DNA of 38,334 bases. It comes from JAABSQ01 sp964573705 (GTDB lineage: Bacteria; Desulfobacterota; Desulfobacteria; Desulfobacterales; Desulfococcaceae). The translations under genes were made by a program, and so were the position numbers. The notes beneath the pieces were generated by a model. The model ran no database searches and was not told where the DNA came from. It worked only from the letters and a program-made list of their open reading frames with translations. The stretch covers positions 1 to 38,334 of the forward strand of contig CAZNLT010000042.1 of NCBI GenBank assembly GCA_964573705.1, written 5' to 3'. Below, piece by piece: positions 1-8,619 of this stretch (position 1 is the stretch's first letter; each line of letters starts with the position of its first letter).

Positions 1-1067
1 AGATACCGCACATGGGTGTGAAGGGACAGATTGTTTTTGTAGATGAAGTGGCGGGTCAGCAGGTCGATGTCCGCTTTTCTCTCCCGAAGCGGCGGAATCC
101 GGATATAGACCACCCCCAGACGGTAGAACAGGTCCATACGAAGGATCCCTTCCTTGATGGCCCGGTGGGGTTCGGTATTGACCGAGCTGATGATCTTGAG
201 GTCGATGTCGATCTCCTCGGAGGAGCCGACCCGGCGCACCTTTTTTTCCTGAAGCGCCCGAAGGAGTTTGGCCTGCAGGCCCACCGGCATGGAATCGACT
301 TCGTCCAGAAAGAGGGTTCCGGCGCTGGCCTGTTCAAAAATCCCGGGCTTGTCGGAGGCCCCGGTGAAGGCCCCCCTGGCGGTCCCGAAAAGGAGTCCTT
401 CCAGAAGGTTTTCGGGAATGGCGGCGCAGTTGATGCCGATGAACCGTTGTGAATGCCGGGCGCTGTAATTGTGAATCGACTGGGCGAAGATTTCTTTGCC
501 GGTGCCGGTCTCTCCGCACAGCATGATGGGGGAAGGGGAATCGGCGGCCAGACGGGCCATTTTGAGGACGTGGAGAAAATCGGGATCACCGCCGATGATG
601 TCGGTGAAATTGTATCGGGTGCCGTTGCCGACCTGGCGCCGCTTGTGAGGGGTCAACACCGATGAGGCGGTGATCGTCTTTTCCAGAAGATTGTAATCCT
701 TGACAAAACAGACGGCCCCGATGACCTCGCCTTTTCGGGTGAGGGGAAAAACGCTGTGGATGGTGTTGGCCACCTTTCCCAACCGGGTCTGATAGAAGAA
801 GAGCCGGCCCTTGATCGGTTCTCCCCTTCGCATGCAGCGAAGAATCATGCTGTTCTCATCGGTAAGGTGGTAGAGCTCCGTAATGGTTTTGCCCAGGGCA
901 TGTTCCGGGGCGATGTCGTCGATCTGGGCCTGCTTTTGATTATAGTAGATGATCCGGCCCTTCCGGTCGGCGATGATGACCCCCTCATCCAACTCGGACA
1001 GGACCGACAAGACATCCACGTCGGTCAGATCGAGTCGGTAGAGAAGGCCTGGATCGGATTTCGCCAA
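1..1067 (-). CDS. Sigma-54-dependent transcriptional activator, PAS + AAA+ (C-terminus outside window)
   Basis: This open frame runs off the left edge, so the C-terminal helix-turn-helix is not seen. After a short lead it holds a PAS-like sensor segment (about 1050-700; it reads SELDEGVIIADRKGRI) and then a sigma-54 interaction AAA+ domain. Visible motifs are Walker A GETGTGKE (near 505), an intact GAFTGA loop for sigma-54 contact (near 360), Walker B LFLDEVDS (near 310) and the downstream PPLRERKADI. The family uses ATP to open sigma-54 promoters. No ATG fits the N-terminus. I chose TTG at 1067 because it is the first start candidate after an in-frame TGA and has an AAAGGG stretch upstream. 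A GTG at about 1022 is the alternative. It follows the GlmS-like gene by 60 bp on the same strand, so it may regulate or belong to that operon. Function class is confident; signal and targets are unknown. Confidence 0.9.
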   Translation of the reverse strand, partial: MAKSDPGLLYRLDLTDVDVLSVLSELDEGVIIADRKGRIIYYNQKQAQIDDIAPEHALGKTITELYHLTDENSMILRCMRRGEPIKGRLFFYQTRLGKVANTIHSVFPLTRKGEVIGAVCFVKDYNLLEKTITASSVLTPHKRRQVGNGTRYNFTDIIGGDPDFLHVLKMARLAADSPSPIMLCGETGTGKEIFAQSIHNYSARHSQRFIGINCAAIPENLLEGLLFGTARGAFTGASDKPGIFEQASAGTLFLDEVDSMPVGLQAKLLRALQEKKVRRVGSSEEIDIDLKIISSVNTEPHRAIKEGILRMDLFYRLGVVYIRIPPLRERKADIDLLTRHFIYKNNLSLHTHVRY

Positions 1068-1127
1068 TTGATTTGTTTTTCCCTTTCACAGGTGTCGAAT
1101 CGAAATCCCGATCGATTCCGGTTTTCG

Positions 1128-4100
1128 CTACTTCAATTGAGAAGCGATATATTCCCCCACTTTTTCAGCGGATCGGCCGAAGAGTTCGGCGGTTTCAATC
1201 AGTTCCAGATGACGGTCCTCCCAGGGAAGGCTGTTTTCATGGACATTGTTTTTGATCTTTTCGTATTTACCGCCCAACGCCTTGACCTTGTCCGAGAGCG
1301 GAATCTCCGATTGAAAGGAGATGTGCAGAAGCATCAGGTTTTCGATCATGTTGGTGGTGGACAAGGTGTCCGACACCAGGGGGATCACCAGAATGGACCG
1401 GTCGTCCTTGCGGCCTTTTCCGATATAAACATTGCCTTCGGCCACGATGGTCCGCTTGGAACCCTTCAATCGGTTGTCCCGGTCTACCCGGGACGGAATG
1501 GACGAAGAGGTGCCTTCCCGGTCGACCACCTCGATGGTGGTCTCCTCCGTGGGTTCCCCCAGAAGCGTCAGTCCCCGGATTCGATAGAGGGTGAGCCCCT
1601 GTACCTTCGAGATGATTTTCTGAAGGTTTTTCAGGACCAACACATTGGAGGTGGTGAGCTGGGAAACCTTGAACTGATGGGCGGTCAGGATATCGAAAAG
1701 GATGCCCTCGATCCGTTCGCTGATTCGGCTGGTTCCGACCGTGACGGTCTTGGCCTGGTGCTTGATGGCGTCCACCGGCCGGGCCATGGTGTTGATCGAT
1801 TCCCCCACACACTCGAACAGGGTGTCGAGAATGTTCCGGGCGGTGCCTTTGATGCCGAAATCGAGCTCGAAATCGGTGACCGGCAGCTTTCCGGCCAGAT
1901 ACTTGAGCAGCAGCGGCAGGTCCGCCGAGGTGTTGATGCCCATGGTGGAAGGCAGGCTCTGTTCGATCCGTTTTTTGCGGAAGGTGGTGTAGAACCGGGC
2001 CATCTTTTCCCGAAAGCTCTTTTCCAGGATCAGCTCATAGATATCCAGCCCTTCCCGGGCGTGGTCGTCGATGGCGCTCTGGACCTCTTCCCGAAAAGTG
2101 AACAGGAACCGGGAGCCGTCGTTGATGGCCAGGGCCGCGTAATAGCCCCAGATATGGCCCACCAGAGTATTGACGATAGGGGCGAGGTGTTCGCGGACCG
2201 CCGGTACATGAAAGACCTCGTCGGCATAGGGCTCGAACCGGTGCTCCCCTTCGTCGGTAATGACGATGGGGATCGCCTTGTGGGCCTTGAAAATGGCGGT
2301 ATCTTTGATGATGTCCCCCAGGACCGTGCCCCGGGTGCCTGCCGCGCAGACGATGATCAGAGGTTCGGAGGAGAGATCGATATGTTTTTTGTCCTCCACA
2401 TAGTCGGAGGAGATGGTTTTATAGCAGAGTTCGGAGAGTTTGATCCGGATTTCGTCCGCCGAGGTCTTGTTGGGGCCGCTGCCCACCGCGGCCCAGTAGG
2501 TTCGGGTGACGGCGGTGCGCCGGGCGCAGTTTTCGATCTGGGCCTTCATCTGAAGGACCTTTCGCATCTGATCGGGCAGTTTGAGCAGCTCCCGGACTTC
2601 TCTGGTGACGAAGTCGTCGTCGCGCCGGCCCCGCACATGGGCCAGGTAGAGGCTGAGCAGCGCCCCGGCCACGATCTGAGAGTAGAATGCCTTGGTGGAG
2701 GCCACCGACATTTCAATGTCCCGGCCGCTGCTGGTGTAGAGCACTCCGTCCACCTTGAAGGTGATATCCGAATCCCGGCGGTTGACGATGGCCAGGGTGT
2801 GAGCCCCCCGCTCCCGGACCATGTCTACAGTCCGGTTGGTGTCGGTGGTGGTGCCCGACTGGCTGATGGCGATCACCAGGGTGTCCTTCATGCCCTGGCC
2901 TTCATCCTGAAGTTTGAATCCGGAGAGTTCCGAGGCCTTGAGGGATTTGATCTGGAGCAAGGGATCGTTCATGTAATGTTCCAGAATATCGGAACATGCC
3001 TGGGCCGCCACCCCGGCGGTTCCCTGGCCCACGAAAAAGATGCGGTGAATATCGCCCTGGCGCAGGACCGTCTTGAGGGTTTCGGGAATGACGCTCTCAT
3101 CCAGGGTGATGGCGTATTGATCCTTCCCCTCGTCCACGATCCGCCATCGGTTCTGAAGGGTTTTTTCCACCGACACCGGGGCTTCGGAGATTTCTTTGAG
3201 AAAATAATGAGGAAAATCCTGGCGATCGATGTCCCGGGTGGTCAATTCAGTCTGTTTGACCCGGTCTTCGGTCAGTTCAATGGGGGTGCCGTCGTAGAAC
3301 AGCGCCCGCAGGCCCTCCATGCCGCCCGGCGAATCCTGATTCAGAATCATGATCTGCCCTTGAACCATGCCGTCCTTGCCCTGAATCACTTTTTCTCCGT
3401 CCATTTTAATGAATCGGGAGGTCTCCTCGATGAAACCGTAGACCTCGGAGGCGGCCATATAATGGTCTTGGGCCAAGCCGATGAAGACGGCCTGGCCGCT
3501 GCCTTTCTGGGCCAGAAAGAGTTTGCCCGGAGCCAGATCGGTGTGCATGGAGATGGCGTGGGACCCCTCGAAATCATTGACCGCCCGGCGAAAGGCTTCT
3601 TCCACATCCTCCCCTTCCCGAACATATTTTTCCACCCGCAGAGGGATGATCTTGGTATCGGTGGAGATGTCCGGCGGAATGGGCCCGTGGTCCCGTTCGA
3701 ATTCCTGTTTCAACTCCAGATAGTTGTCGATGTCCCCGTTGAGGCAGACATGGAAGACGCCGCGTTCTCCGTTGATTTTGACCACCTGAGTGGTGTTGTC
3801 CACCGGATGACAGTTGGGTTCGCTGATGGCCCCCACCGAGGCCCACCGGGTGTGGGCCAGGACGGTGAAATACCGGTAGTCGAAATTGACGGTCGCCTGA
3901 AGGATGGTGTCGTTCTTGATCTGGTCCCGAAGAAAGGCCACGTTATCCCCGAGGCTGCCGATTTCAGCCGCGATCTTGTAGGTAAAGGCGACGGCCACTC
4001 TGGGTCCCCCGGCATCGTCGGCGGTTTCATTAACGGCGATCCCTTTATTGACCAGGATGTCCCGGGTGGTCCGCTCCTTGAATTGATCCAGAAAATTGGC

Positions 4101-4715
4101 CTTGTCCAGGGTATCCAGAAATCCCTCGTATTCGGCCCGGCTGAGAATGAACAGAACGGAAATACCGGCGGAATCCCTGCCGCGGACCTCCAGCCGGTCC
4201 AGGCTGTTGAGGACTGCGTTGATCCGTTTGAAAATCGCCACTACCGACAACGGGGCGTGACTGCGGTAGAGCAGGTTTTTAATCTTTTCTTCGTTTTCCT
4301 GAATTTCCCTGGAAAGACACCAGTGAATGTCTTTGAGTTCCTCGATGCGGCGGGACATGGCATCGACCTCGGTCGGGGCGTAATGGCCGATATGATCGGT
4401 CAGGATTCGGCTTTCGGCGGTGATGAAATCGGAAATCCGGCGGGAGAGTTTCATGACCCCATCCTGAAGGGATTTATCAGAAAAGATGGTGTAAAAGGGC
4501 CCGTCCTGTTTCAGGGAACGCACCCTTTCCCAGAGCGGGTCGAGAACCTCGGGGCCGCCCAGATAATGGGCTTCCAGGGGCAGCCGTTCCTCCCGGCATT
4601 TTTCCAGGCCCTTGGCTGTGATTTCCCGGACCAGGTCTTTCAGATATTGAATATCCACCGGGCCGTTGTCTACCGGCCGCTGTTTGATCGAGACGATTCC
4701 TGCAAATCCGCACAT
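1128..4715 (-). CDS. Giant GlmS-like protein: class II glutamine amidotransferase + two SIS domains, 1195 aa
   Basis: The protein is built like glucosamine-fructose-6-phosphate aminotransferase but is about twice as long (GlmS is roughly 610 aa). Cys2, exposed after Met removal, is the Ntn nucleophile (MCGFAGIVSI). A largely helical insert of about 160 residues (10-173) splits the glutaminase domain. The domain then resumes with RLEVRGRDSAG (174-184), HTRWASVG (288-295), NGDID (326-330) and STDT (351-354). YFLKEISEAP (about 504-513) marks the linker. SIS 1 carries SQSGTTTDT (618-626) and SVASTKAF (670-677). SIS 2 spans about 730-870. HQAKTVTVGTSR (986-997) resembles the GlmS isomerase tail, but some 200 further residues of unknown type follow it. 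The ATG is two bases after the kdnB stop (TAACCATG), so translation is probably coupled. Glutamine hydrolysis and sugar-phosphate binding are well supported; the real substrate is not known. It could be a divergent GlmS or an amidotransferase serving the neighbouring amino-Kdo pathway. Confidence 0.85.
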   Translation of the reverse strand: MCGFAGIVSIKQRPVDNGPVDIQYLKDLVREITAKGLEKCREERLPLEAHYLGGPEVLDPLWERVRSLKQDGPFYTIFSDKSLQDGVMKLSRRISDFITAESRILTDHIGHYAPTEVDAMSRRIEELKDIHWCLSREIQENEEKIKNLLYRSHAPLSVVAIFKRINAVLNSLDRLEVRGRDSAGISVLFILSRAEYEGFLDTLDKANFLDQFKERTTRDILVNKGIAVNETADDAGGPRVAVAFTYKIAAEIGSLGDNVAFLRDQIKNDTILQATVNFDYRYFTVLAHTRWASVGAISEPNCHPVDNTTQVVKINGERGVFHVCLNGDIDNYLELKQEFERDHGPIPPDISTDTKIIPLRVEKYVREGEDVEEAFRRAVNDFEGSHAISMHTDLAPGKLFLAQKGSGQAVFIGLAQDHYMAASEVYGFIEETSRFIKMDGEKVIQGKDGMVQGQIMILNQDSPGGMEGLRALFYDGTPIELTEDRVKQTELTTRDIDRQDFPHYFLKEISEAPVSVEKTLQNRWRIVDEGKDQYAITLDESVIPETLKTVLRQGDIHRIFFVGQGTAGVAAQACSDILEHYMNDPLLQIKSLKASELSGFKLQDEGQGMKDTLVIAISQSGTTTDTNRTVDMVRERGAHTLAIVNRRDSDITFKVDGVLYTSSGRDIEMSVASTKAFYSQIVAGALLSLYLAHVRGRRDDDFVTREVRELLKLPDQMRKVLQMKAQIENCARRTAVTRTYWAAVGSGPNKTSADEIRIKLSELCYKTISSDYVEDKKHIDLSSEPLIIVCAAGTRGTVLGDIIKDTAIFKAHKAIPIVITDEGEHRFEPYADEVFHVPAVREHLAPIVNTLVGHIWGYYAALAINDGSRFLFTFREEVQSAIDDHAREGLDIYELILEKSFREKMARFYTTFRKKRIEQSLPSTMGINTSADLPLLLKYLAGKLPVTDFELDFGIKGTARNILDTLFECVGESINTMARPVDAIKHQAKTVTVGTSRISERIEGILFDILTAHQFKVSQLTTSNVLVLKNLQKIISKVQGLTLYRIRGLTLLGEPTEETTIEVVDREGTSSSIPSRVDRDNRLKGSKRTIVAEGNVYIGKGRKDDRSILVIPLVSDTLSTTNMIENLMLLHISFQSEIPLSDKVKALGGKYEKIKNNVHENSLPWEDRHLELIETAELFGRSAEKVGEYIASQLK

Positions 4716-4717
4716 GG

Positions 4718-5785
4718 TTACATCCTCTGATACAGTTGTCTGATTTTTTCCGGGGTCATGATCTGTTTCCAGTCTTGACCCAGGGCGTTTTCCCAGAGCG
4801 GCTCCAGAATCAGGGCCACATCGCTCATTTTACTGAGTTGCTCCGCCCCCAGGTCTGCCGTCAGACCGCGGGGAAGGCGGATATCGTGTTTGTCCATCAT
4901 TCGGCGAAATGCCGCCACCTCCTGAGGGTAATAATCTTCCAGGCAGTCGAAGGCCACGCAGTTGGCCAGGCCGTGGTGAAGCCCCAGCACGAAAGAGAGG
5001 CCGTAGGAAAGGGCGTGGCAGATCCCCACCTGGGAGTAGGCGATGCTCAGGCCGCCGAAATAGGAGGCCATCATGAGCTTGTCTTCGGGGTCGGGCGGCT
5101 CCTCCAGGAAGACCTCCCGGCACAAATCCATGGCCTTTTCCGCGTGGGCCCGGCTGAAGGCGTTGATAAAGGTGCCTCTCAAAGATTCCACGCAGTGGAT
5201 GTAGCAGTCCATTCCAGTGTAAAACCGCTGGTCCGGTGGTGCCCCTTGAAGCAGTTCCGGGTCGAGAATCACCTGATCAAAGATGGTGCAGTCGGAGTTG
5301 ATCCCCAGTTTTTTATCCGGGCCGGTCAGCACCGCGGTCCGGGAGACTTCGGCCCCGGTGCCGGAAAGGGTGGGGATGCCGACATGGTAGACCGCCTGGA
5401 ACCGGATCAGGTCCCACCCCTGGTAATCGGCGGCCGGTCCCGGATTGGTCAGCAGCAGCGATACCGCTTTGGCTGTGTCCAGGGTGCTTCCGCCTCCGAT
5501 GCCGATGATGCCGCCGGGAAGCCGGTCCGCACTGGATTGAATCCGGGCGACCAGTTGGTCGATATCACCGGTTTTGGGTTCATCTGTGGTGTCGATCCAG
5601 AAAAGCCGGTCGTCTTCTTTCAGCGGAAGCCGATCCGCCAGAGGGCGGTGCTCAAAGACCCGGTCGACCAGAAACACCATAAACGCGGCCGATTCTCTTC
5701 GCCTGGAGGCGAGAATCTCATTCAGCCGGTTAAAGCTTCCCCGACCGAACAGCACACGAGGGACCGTCTTGATGTTGCGGAACAT
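4718..5785 (-). CDS. kdnB: Kdo 8-oxidase, iron-containing alcohol dehydrogenase family
   Basis: This is an iron-type alcohol dehydrogenase of 355 aa. The start at 5785 has a clear AAGGAG five bases upstream; an upstream in-frame ATG at 5848 lacks one. The N-terminus (MFRNIKTVPRVLFGRGSF) and the pairing with kdnA match, from memory, KdnB of Shewanella. That enzyme oxidises the C8 hydroxyl of Kdo to an 8-oxo sugar using NAD. Visible features are the nucleotide-binding GGGSTLDTAKA (97-107), LSGTGAEVSR (140-149) and the metal ligands D193 and H197 (GMDCYIH) plus H257 and H271, spaced 14 apart as in the family. It lies 103 bp after kdnA and two bases before the GlmS-like gene on the same strand. 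A generic sugar-alcohol dehydrogenase is the alternative, but the kdnA neighbour makes the Kdo role much more likely. Confidence 0.85.
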   Translation of the reverse strand: MFRNIKTVPRVLFGRGSFNRLNEILASRRRESAAFMVFLVDRVFEHRPLADRLPLKEDDRLFWIDTTDEPKTGDIDQLVARIQSSADRLPGGIIGIGGGSTLDTAKAVSLLLTNPGPAADYQGWDLIRFQAVYHVGIPTLSGTGAEVSRTAVLTGPDKKLGINSDCTIFDQVILDPELLQGAPPDQRFYTGMDCYIHCVESLRGTFINAFSRAHAEKAMDLCREVFLEEPPDPEDKLMMASYFGGLSIAYSQVGICHALSYGLSFVLGLHHGLANCVAFDCLEDYYPQEVAAFRRMMDKHDIRLPRGLTADLGAEQLSKMSDVALILEPLWENALGQDWKQIMTPEKIRQLYQRM

Positions 5786-5888
5786 GATCGCTCCTTCAGC
5801 CGGACGGCTGGGGGTGATTCGAAAAAGATATCCTATATCCGAAAACAATTTTCAATAGGGTGAATCCGCAAAACCCGGGCGCCATTTT

Positions 5889-7076
5889 CTACCCCCTCAG
5901 GACCTTTCTCATTCGTTCGGCTCGTTCGGCGATTTCCCGGTCGCTCCAGGAAAGTTTGATCAGCATGGAGACGACACGGCTCATGACGGCATCCGATCGG
6001 TCCATCCGAATATTTCGGTAATCGGGGGGATTGGGAATCAGCTCCACAGGCAGTCTGGCCGCGCCCCGCATCTGCTTCAGATGGTCCCATCGGCGAAGAT
6101 AATGCCAGTTGTTGTCATACCAGTAAAAGCAGCCGTCCACCCCCGCCTCGGAAAGATCTTTGACCGTGTTTCGGGCACTTTCTTCATCGGGCAGGAAGAA
6201 AGACAAAAATGTGGCCGAGTCTCCTTCCGAATCGGGAAGCTCCCGAAACCGAATTCGGGTACAATCGGAAAGTCCAGCTTTCAGAGCCTTTTTTGCTGCA
6301 CGCTGGGTTTCCAGAATTCGATCCAGTTTTCTGAACTGGGCCAGACCCACCGCGGCATTCAGTTCGCTGATGCGGTGGTTGTTTCCCAATATGGGATGTC
6401 CTTCGGCCCCCCGGTCGGCGCCGGCATGGTCATGGCCGTGGTCGGAATAGGCGTCCGCCCGGGCGTAAAGGGCTTCATCATCAGTAAGGACCGCGCCCCC
6501 CTCACCGCAGGTGATTGTTTTGACCGAATCGAAAGAAAAACATCCCATATGGCCGAAGGTGCCCAGGGCCTTTCCGCGATAGGACCCTCCCACCGCCTGG
6601 CAGGCGTCTTCGATCAGGACCAGGTCGCGACGGTCGCACAAAGATCGGATGTCATCAATGCGGGCCATGGCGCCGCACATGTGGACCGGAATGACCGCCC
6701 GGGTGCGGGGGGTGACGGCCGCTTCCACCCCGGCCGGGTCCAGACAGAGGGTTTCGTCGATGTCGGCGAAAACCGGCACTGCGCCGGCATGAATCACCGC
6801 TTCCATGGTAGCCACGAACGTGAAGGGCGGGATGATGACCTCGTCTCCGGCCCCCACCCTGCAGGCGGCCAGGGCGATGCTCAAGGCCGCGGTGCCGCTG
6901 GCGCACAGGAGTGCGTGGGCGGCCCCGGTTCGGCTTGCCAGCTCCCGTTCAAAGGTGCGGGCCTTCCAACCGCCGTTGCGGGACGTGTCGAATCCGTAAC
7001 GAAACAGGACCCCCGTTTCCAGTACGTCTTGAACTTCACGGCGCTCTTCGTCTCCGAATATTTCAAAACCGGGCAT
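5889..7076 (-). CDS. kdnA: 8-amino-3,8-dideoxy-Kdo synthase, PLP-dependent DegT-family aminotransferase
   Basis: A 395-aa fold-type I aminotransferase of the DegT/DnrJ/EryC1 family. The sequence agrees with KdnA of Shewanella as I recall it, over characteristic stretches: MPGFEIFGDEE at the start, then LFRYGFD, SDHGHDHAGADRGAE, GVDGCFYWYDNNWHYL and a C-terminus with MLIKLSW. KdnA moves the amino group of glutamate onto 8-oxo-Kdo, giving 8-amino-Kdo for the LPS inner core. PLP residues are visible: Lys186 in FDSVKTITCGEGGAV, Asp157 in EDACQAVGGSY, and SGTAAL near 60-65. ATG at 7076 has AAGGAG seven bases upstream. It is 36 bp downstream of the penicillin-binding protein gene and upstream of kdnB. 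The action is cytoplasmic and precedes CMP activation of the sugar. No Kdo-specific cytidylyltransferase or transferase gene is in the window. Confidence 0.9.
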   Translation of the reverse strand: MPGFEIFGDEERREVQDVLETGVLFRYGFDTSRNGGWKARTFERELASRTGAAHALLCASGTAALSIALAACRVGAGDEVIIPPFTFVATMEAVIHAGAVPVFADIDETLCLDPAGVEAAVTPRTRAVIPVHMCGAMARIDDIRSLCDRRDLVLIEDACQAVGGSYRGKALGTFGHMGCFSFDSVKTITCGEGGAVLTDDEALYARADAYSDHGHDHAGADRGAEGHPILGNNHRISELNAAVGLAQFRKLDRILETQRAAKKALKAGLSDCTRIRFRELPDSEGDSATFLSFFLPDEESARNTVKDLSEAGVDGCFYWYDNNWHYLRRWDHLKQMRGAARLPVELIPNPPDYRNIRMDRSDAVMSRVVSMLIKLSWSDREIAERAERMRKVLRG

Positions 7077-7112
7077 GATTCGACTCCTTCTTGAGGTGCA
7101 AGCTCGAAAGAT

Positions 7113-8618
7113 TCAGCCTTTTTCATCGTGATCCGGGCAGGTTCCGGCAAAGGTTTTTGTAGAGAAAAACTTCTGAAAGTATTGCTCGATGGCCATGCGT
7201 CCGTATTGCAGAGACCGCAGGCCGATGAATTTTTCATGGGCCACCACGATCGAGACCACGATCTGTTCGGAACCGGTGCGTTCTTCCGCAAACCCGACGA
7301 ACCAGTCAAAGCGGCGGCCCGCATGGGTGCGGCTGTTGATGCTGCCGGTTTTGCCGCCCAGGTTCAAACGGGAGAGAACCGGGTGGGTGTCGTGCCCCTG
7401 AAAGATCTTGCGACCGGTGCCGGATTTGATGGTTTCGGCCATCAGTTTCTTCATCACCGCCGCCGCGTCCGGAGAGAGTGCCCGGTGGAGGGCGGCGGGC
7501 CGGCAGGTGTAGAGGGTCTGGCCGATCTCGTTTTGAATCCGGTCCACAATGGTCGGTTCCACCAGATGGCCCCCGCCGGTGACGATGGCCGACACCATCA
7601 CGGCGCCGTGCAGGGGCGACAAGGTGGTCTGTCGGTTGAAACCGCTGGCGATCTCGGCCCACTGGTAGGGCGCTTCATCCCGAATGGACACATGGCTGGG
7701 GGTGACCGGCAGGTCGAAATTGATGGGTCGATTGAATCCGAATGCATCGGCGTACTCTTCAAGCCCGGTTTTCCCCACGAAATGGGCCCCGATTTTTCCG
7801 AATACCGGATTGATCGACTGGGCAAAGGAGTCTTGAAGGGTAAACCGCCTCACCCATCCCTTGGGCTCTTTTCGAATCTGATTTTTATAGAGGGTGTATT
7901 TTTTTCCGCTGACCGAAATCGTCGAATCGGAATTGAACCCGCATTTCTCGATGGCGGCGGCGGCGGTGACGATCTTGAAAACGCTGGCCGCCGGAAAATT
8001 CGAGTCGAGGCAGGGGTTATGAAGCGGATCTTCACGATCGAATCCGACCATGCTCAAAACCCGGCCGGTGCGGGGGTCCATGACGATGATGCCGATGTGG
8101 CGGGAGGTATCGCGGTGCATCGCCTGAAGCAGGTAGCGCTGAAGATCGGAATCCAGACTGGTGTCGACCCGGAAGCGATGTCCGTCAAACCGAAAGTCGA
8201 AGCTCTCCTTCTCCAAATTGATGAATGGTTCAGTTGCCATAATGGCCTGAACATCGGCCTTATCAATGCGCCGGGCCGGTGAAGGGGTTTGAACCCGCGG
8301 CGGCACCGGAAGCCGGGGATAAAGGGGCTTTGCCGACTCCGGCGCCGCTTTTGGGTCCTTTTCAGGTGCTGGTGCTTCCCTCCCATTGGCCTCCGGGAAA
8401 TCGGGTTTGGAGGAGGCGGACAGATCGGCGGCGGGGTCGAGCGGGGTTTCGGCCAGGCCGAATGCCGTCGCCCCCGCCAGCAGGGCCAGAAACCCGAAGA
8501 TCAGCAACCGGCGGCCGGTTTTCCCGGATTTTCTCCGCCTCAAACTGGCCTGGTAGGTTCGCCAGTCGGGCCGGACCCCCCGGGCGCCGTGTCGTGGAAG
8601 TTTACTTCGGCGCGCCAT
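7113..8618 (-). CDS. Penicillin-binding protein, transpeptidase domain, single membrane anchor
   Basis: A 501-aa protein with a basic N-terminus, one transmembrane helix (about 38-56) and a Pro/Ala-rich periplasmic linker (about 57-115). A transpeptidase domain follows, carrying all three catalytic motifs of the serine acyltransferases: SVFK (212-215), SIN (268-270) and KTG (423-425). It would cross-link peptidoglycan in the periplasm. There is no glycosyltransferase domain and no recognisable class B dimerisation domain, so it is a short PBP2/3-like enzyme rather than FtsI or MrdA. Its ATG begins one base after the metG stop (TGATATG), suggesting translational coupling. The exact role (growth, division or a specialised site) cannot be read from the sequence. 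Confidence 0.9.
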   Translation of the reverse strand: MARRSKLPRHGARGVRPDWRTYQASLRRRKSGKTGRRLLIFGFLALLAGATAFGLAETPLDPAADLSASSKPDFPEANGREAPAPEKDPKAAPESAKPLYPRLPVPPRVQTPSPARRIDKADVQAIMATEPFINLEKESFDFRFDGHRFRVDTSLDSDLQRYLLQAMHRDTSRHIGIIVMDPRTGRVLSMVGFDREDPLHNPCLDSNFPAASVFKIVTAAAAIEKCGFNSDSTISVSGKKYTLYKNQIRKEPKGWVRRFTLQDSFAQSINPVFGKIGAHFVGKTGLEEYADAFGFNRPINFDLPVTPSHVSIRDEAPYQWAEIASGFNRQTTLSPLHGAVMVSAIVTGGGHLVEPTIVDRIQNEIGQTLYTCRPAALHRALSPDAAAVMKKLMAETIKSGTGRKIFQGHDTHPVLSRLNLGGKTGSINSRTHAGRRFDWFVGFAEERTGSEQIVVSIVVAHEKFIGLRSLQYGRMAIEQYFQKFFSTKTFAGTCPDHDEKG

Positions 8619-8619
8619 A

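Noticed and set aside
56..589. 177-codon minus-strand frame near the left edge
   Set aside because: Wrong frame of the sigma-54 activator; the true frame, which has no stop inside the window, contains GETGTGKE and GAFTGA.
756..4730. Very long plus-strand frame (about 1324 codons) opposite the GlmS-like gene
   Set aside because: It is an antisense shadow in GC-rich DNA; its product has no domain pattern while the minus-strand frame has complete catalytic motifs.
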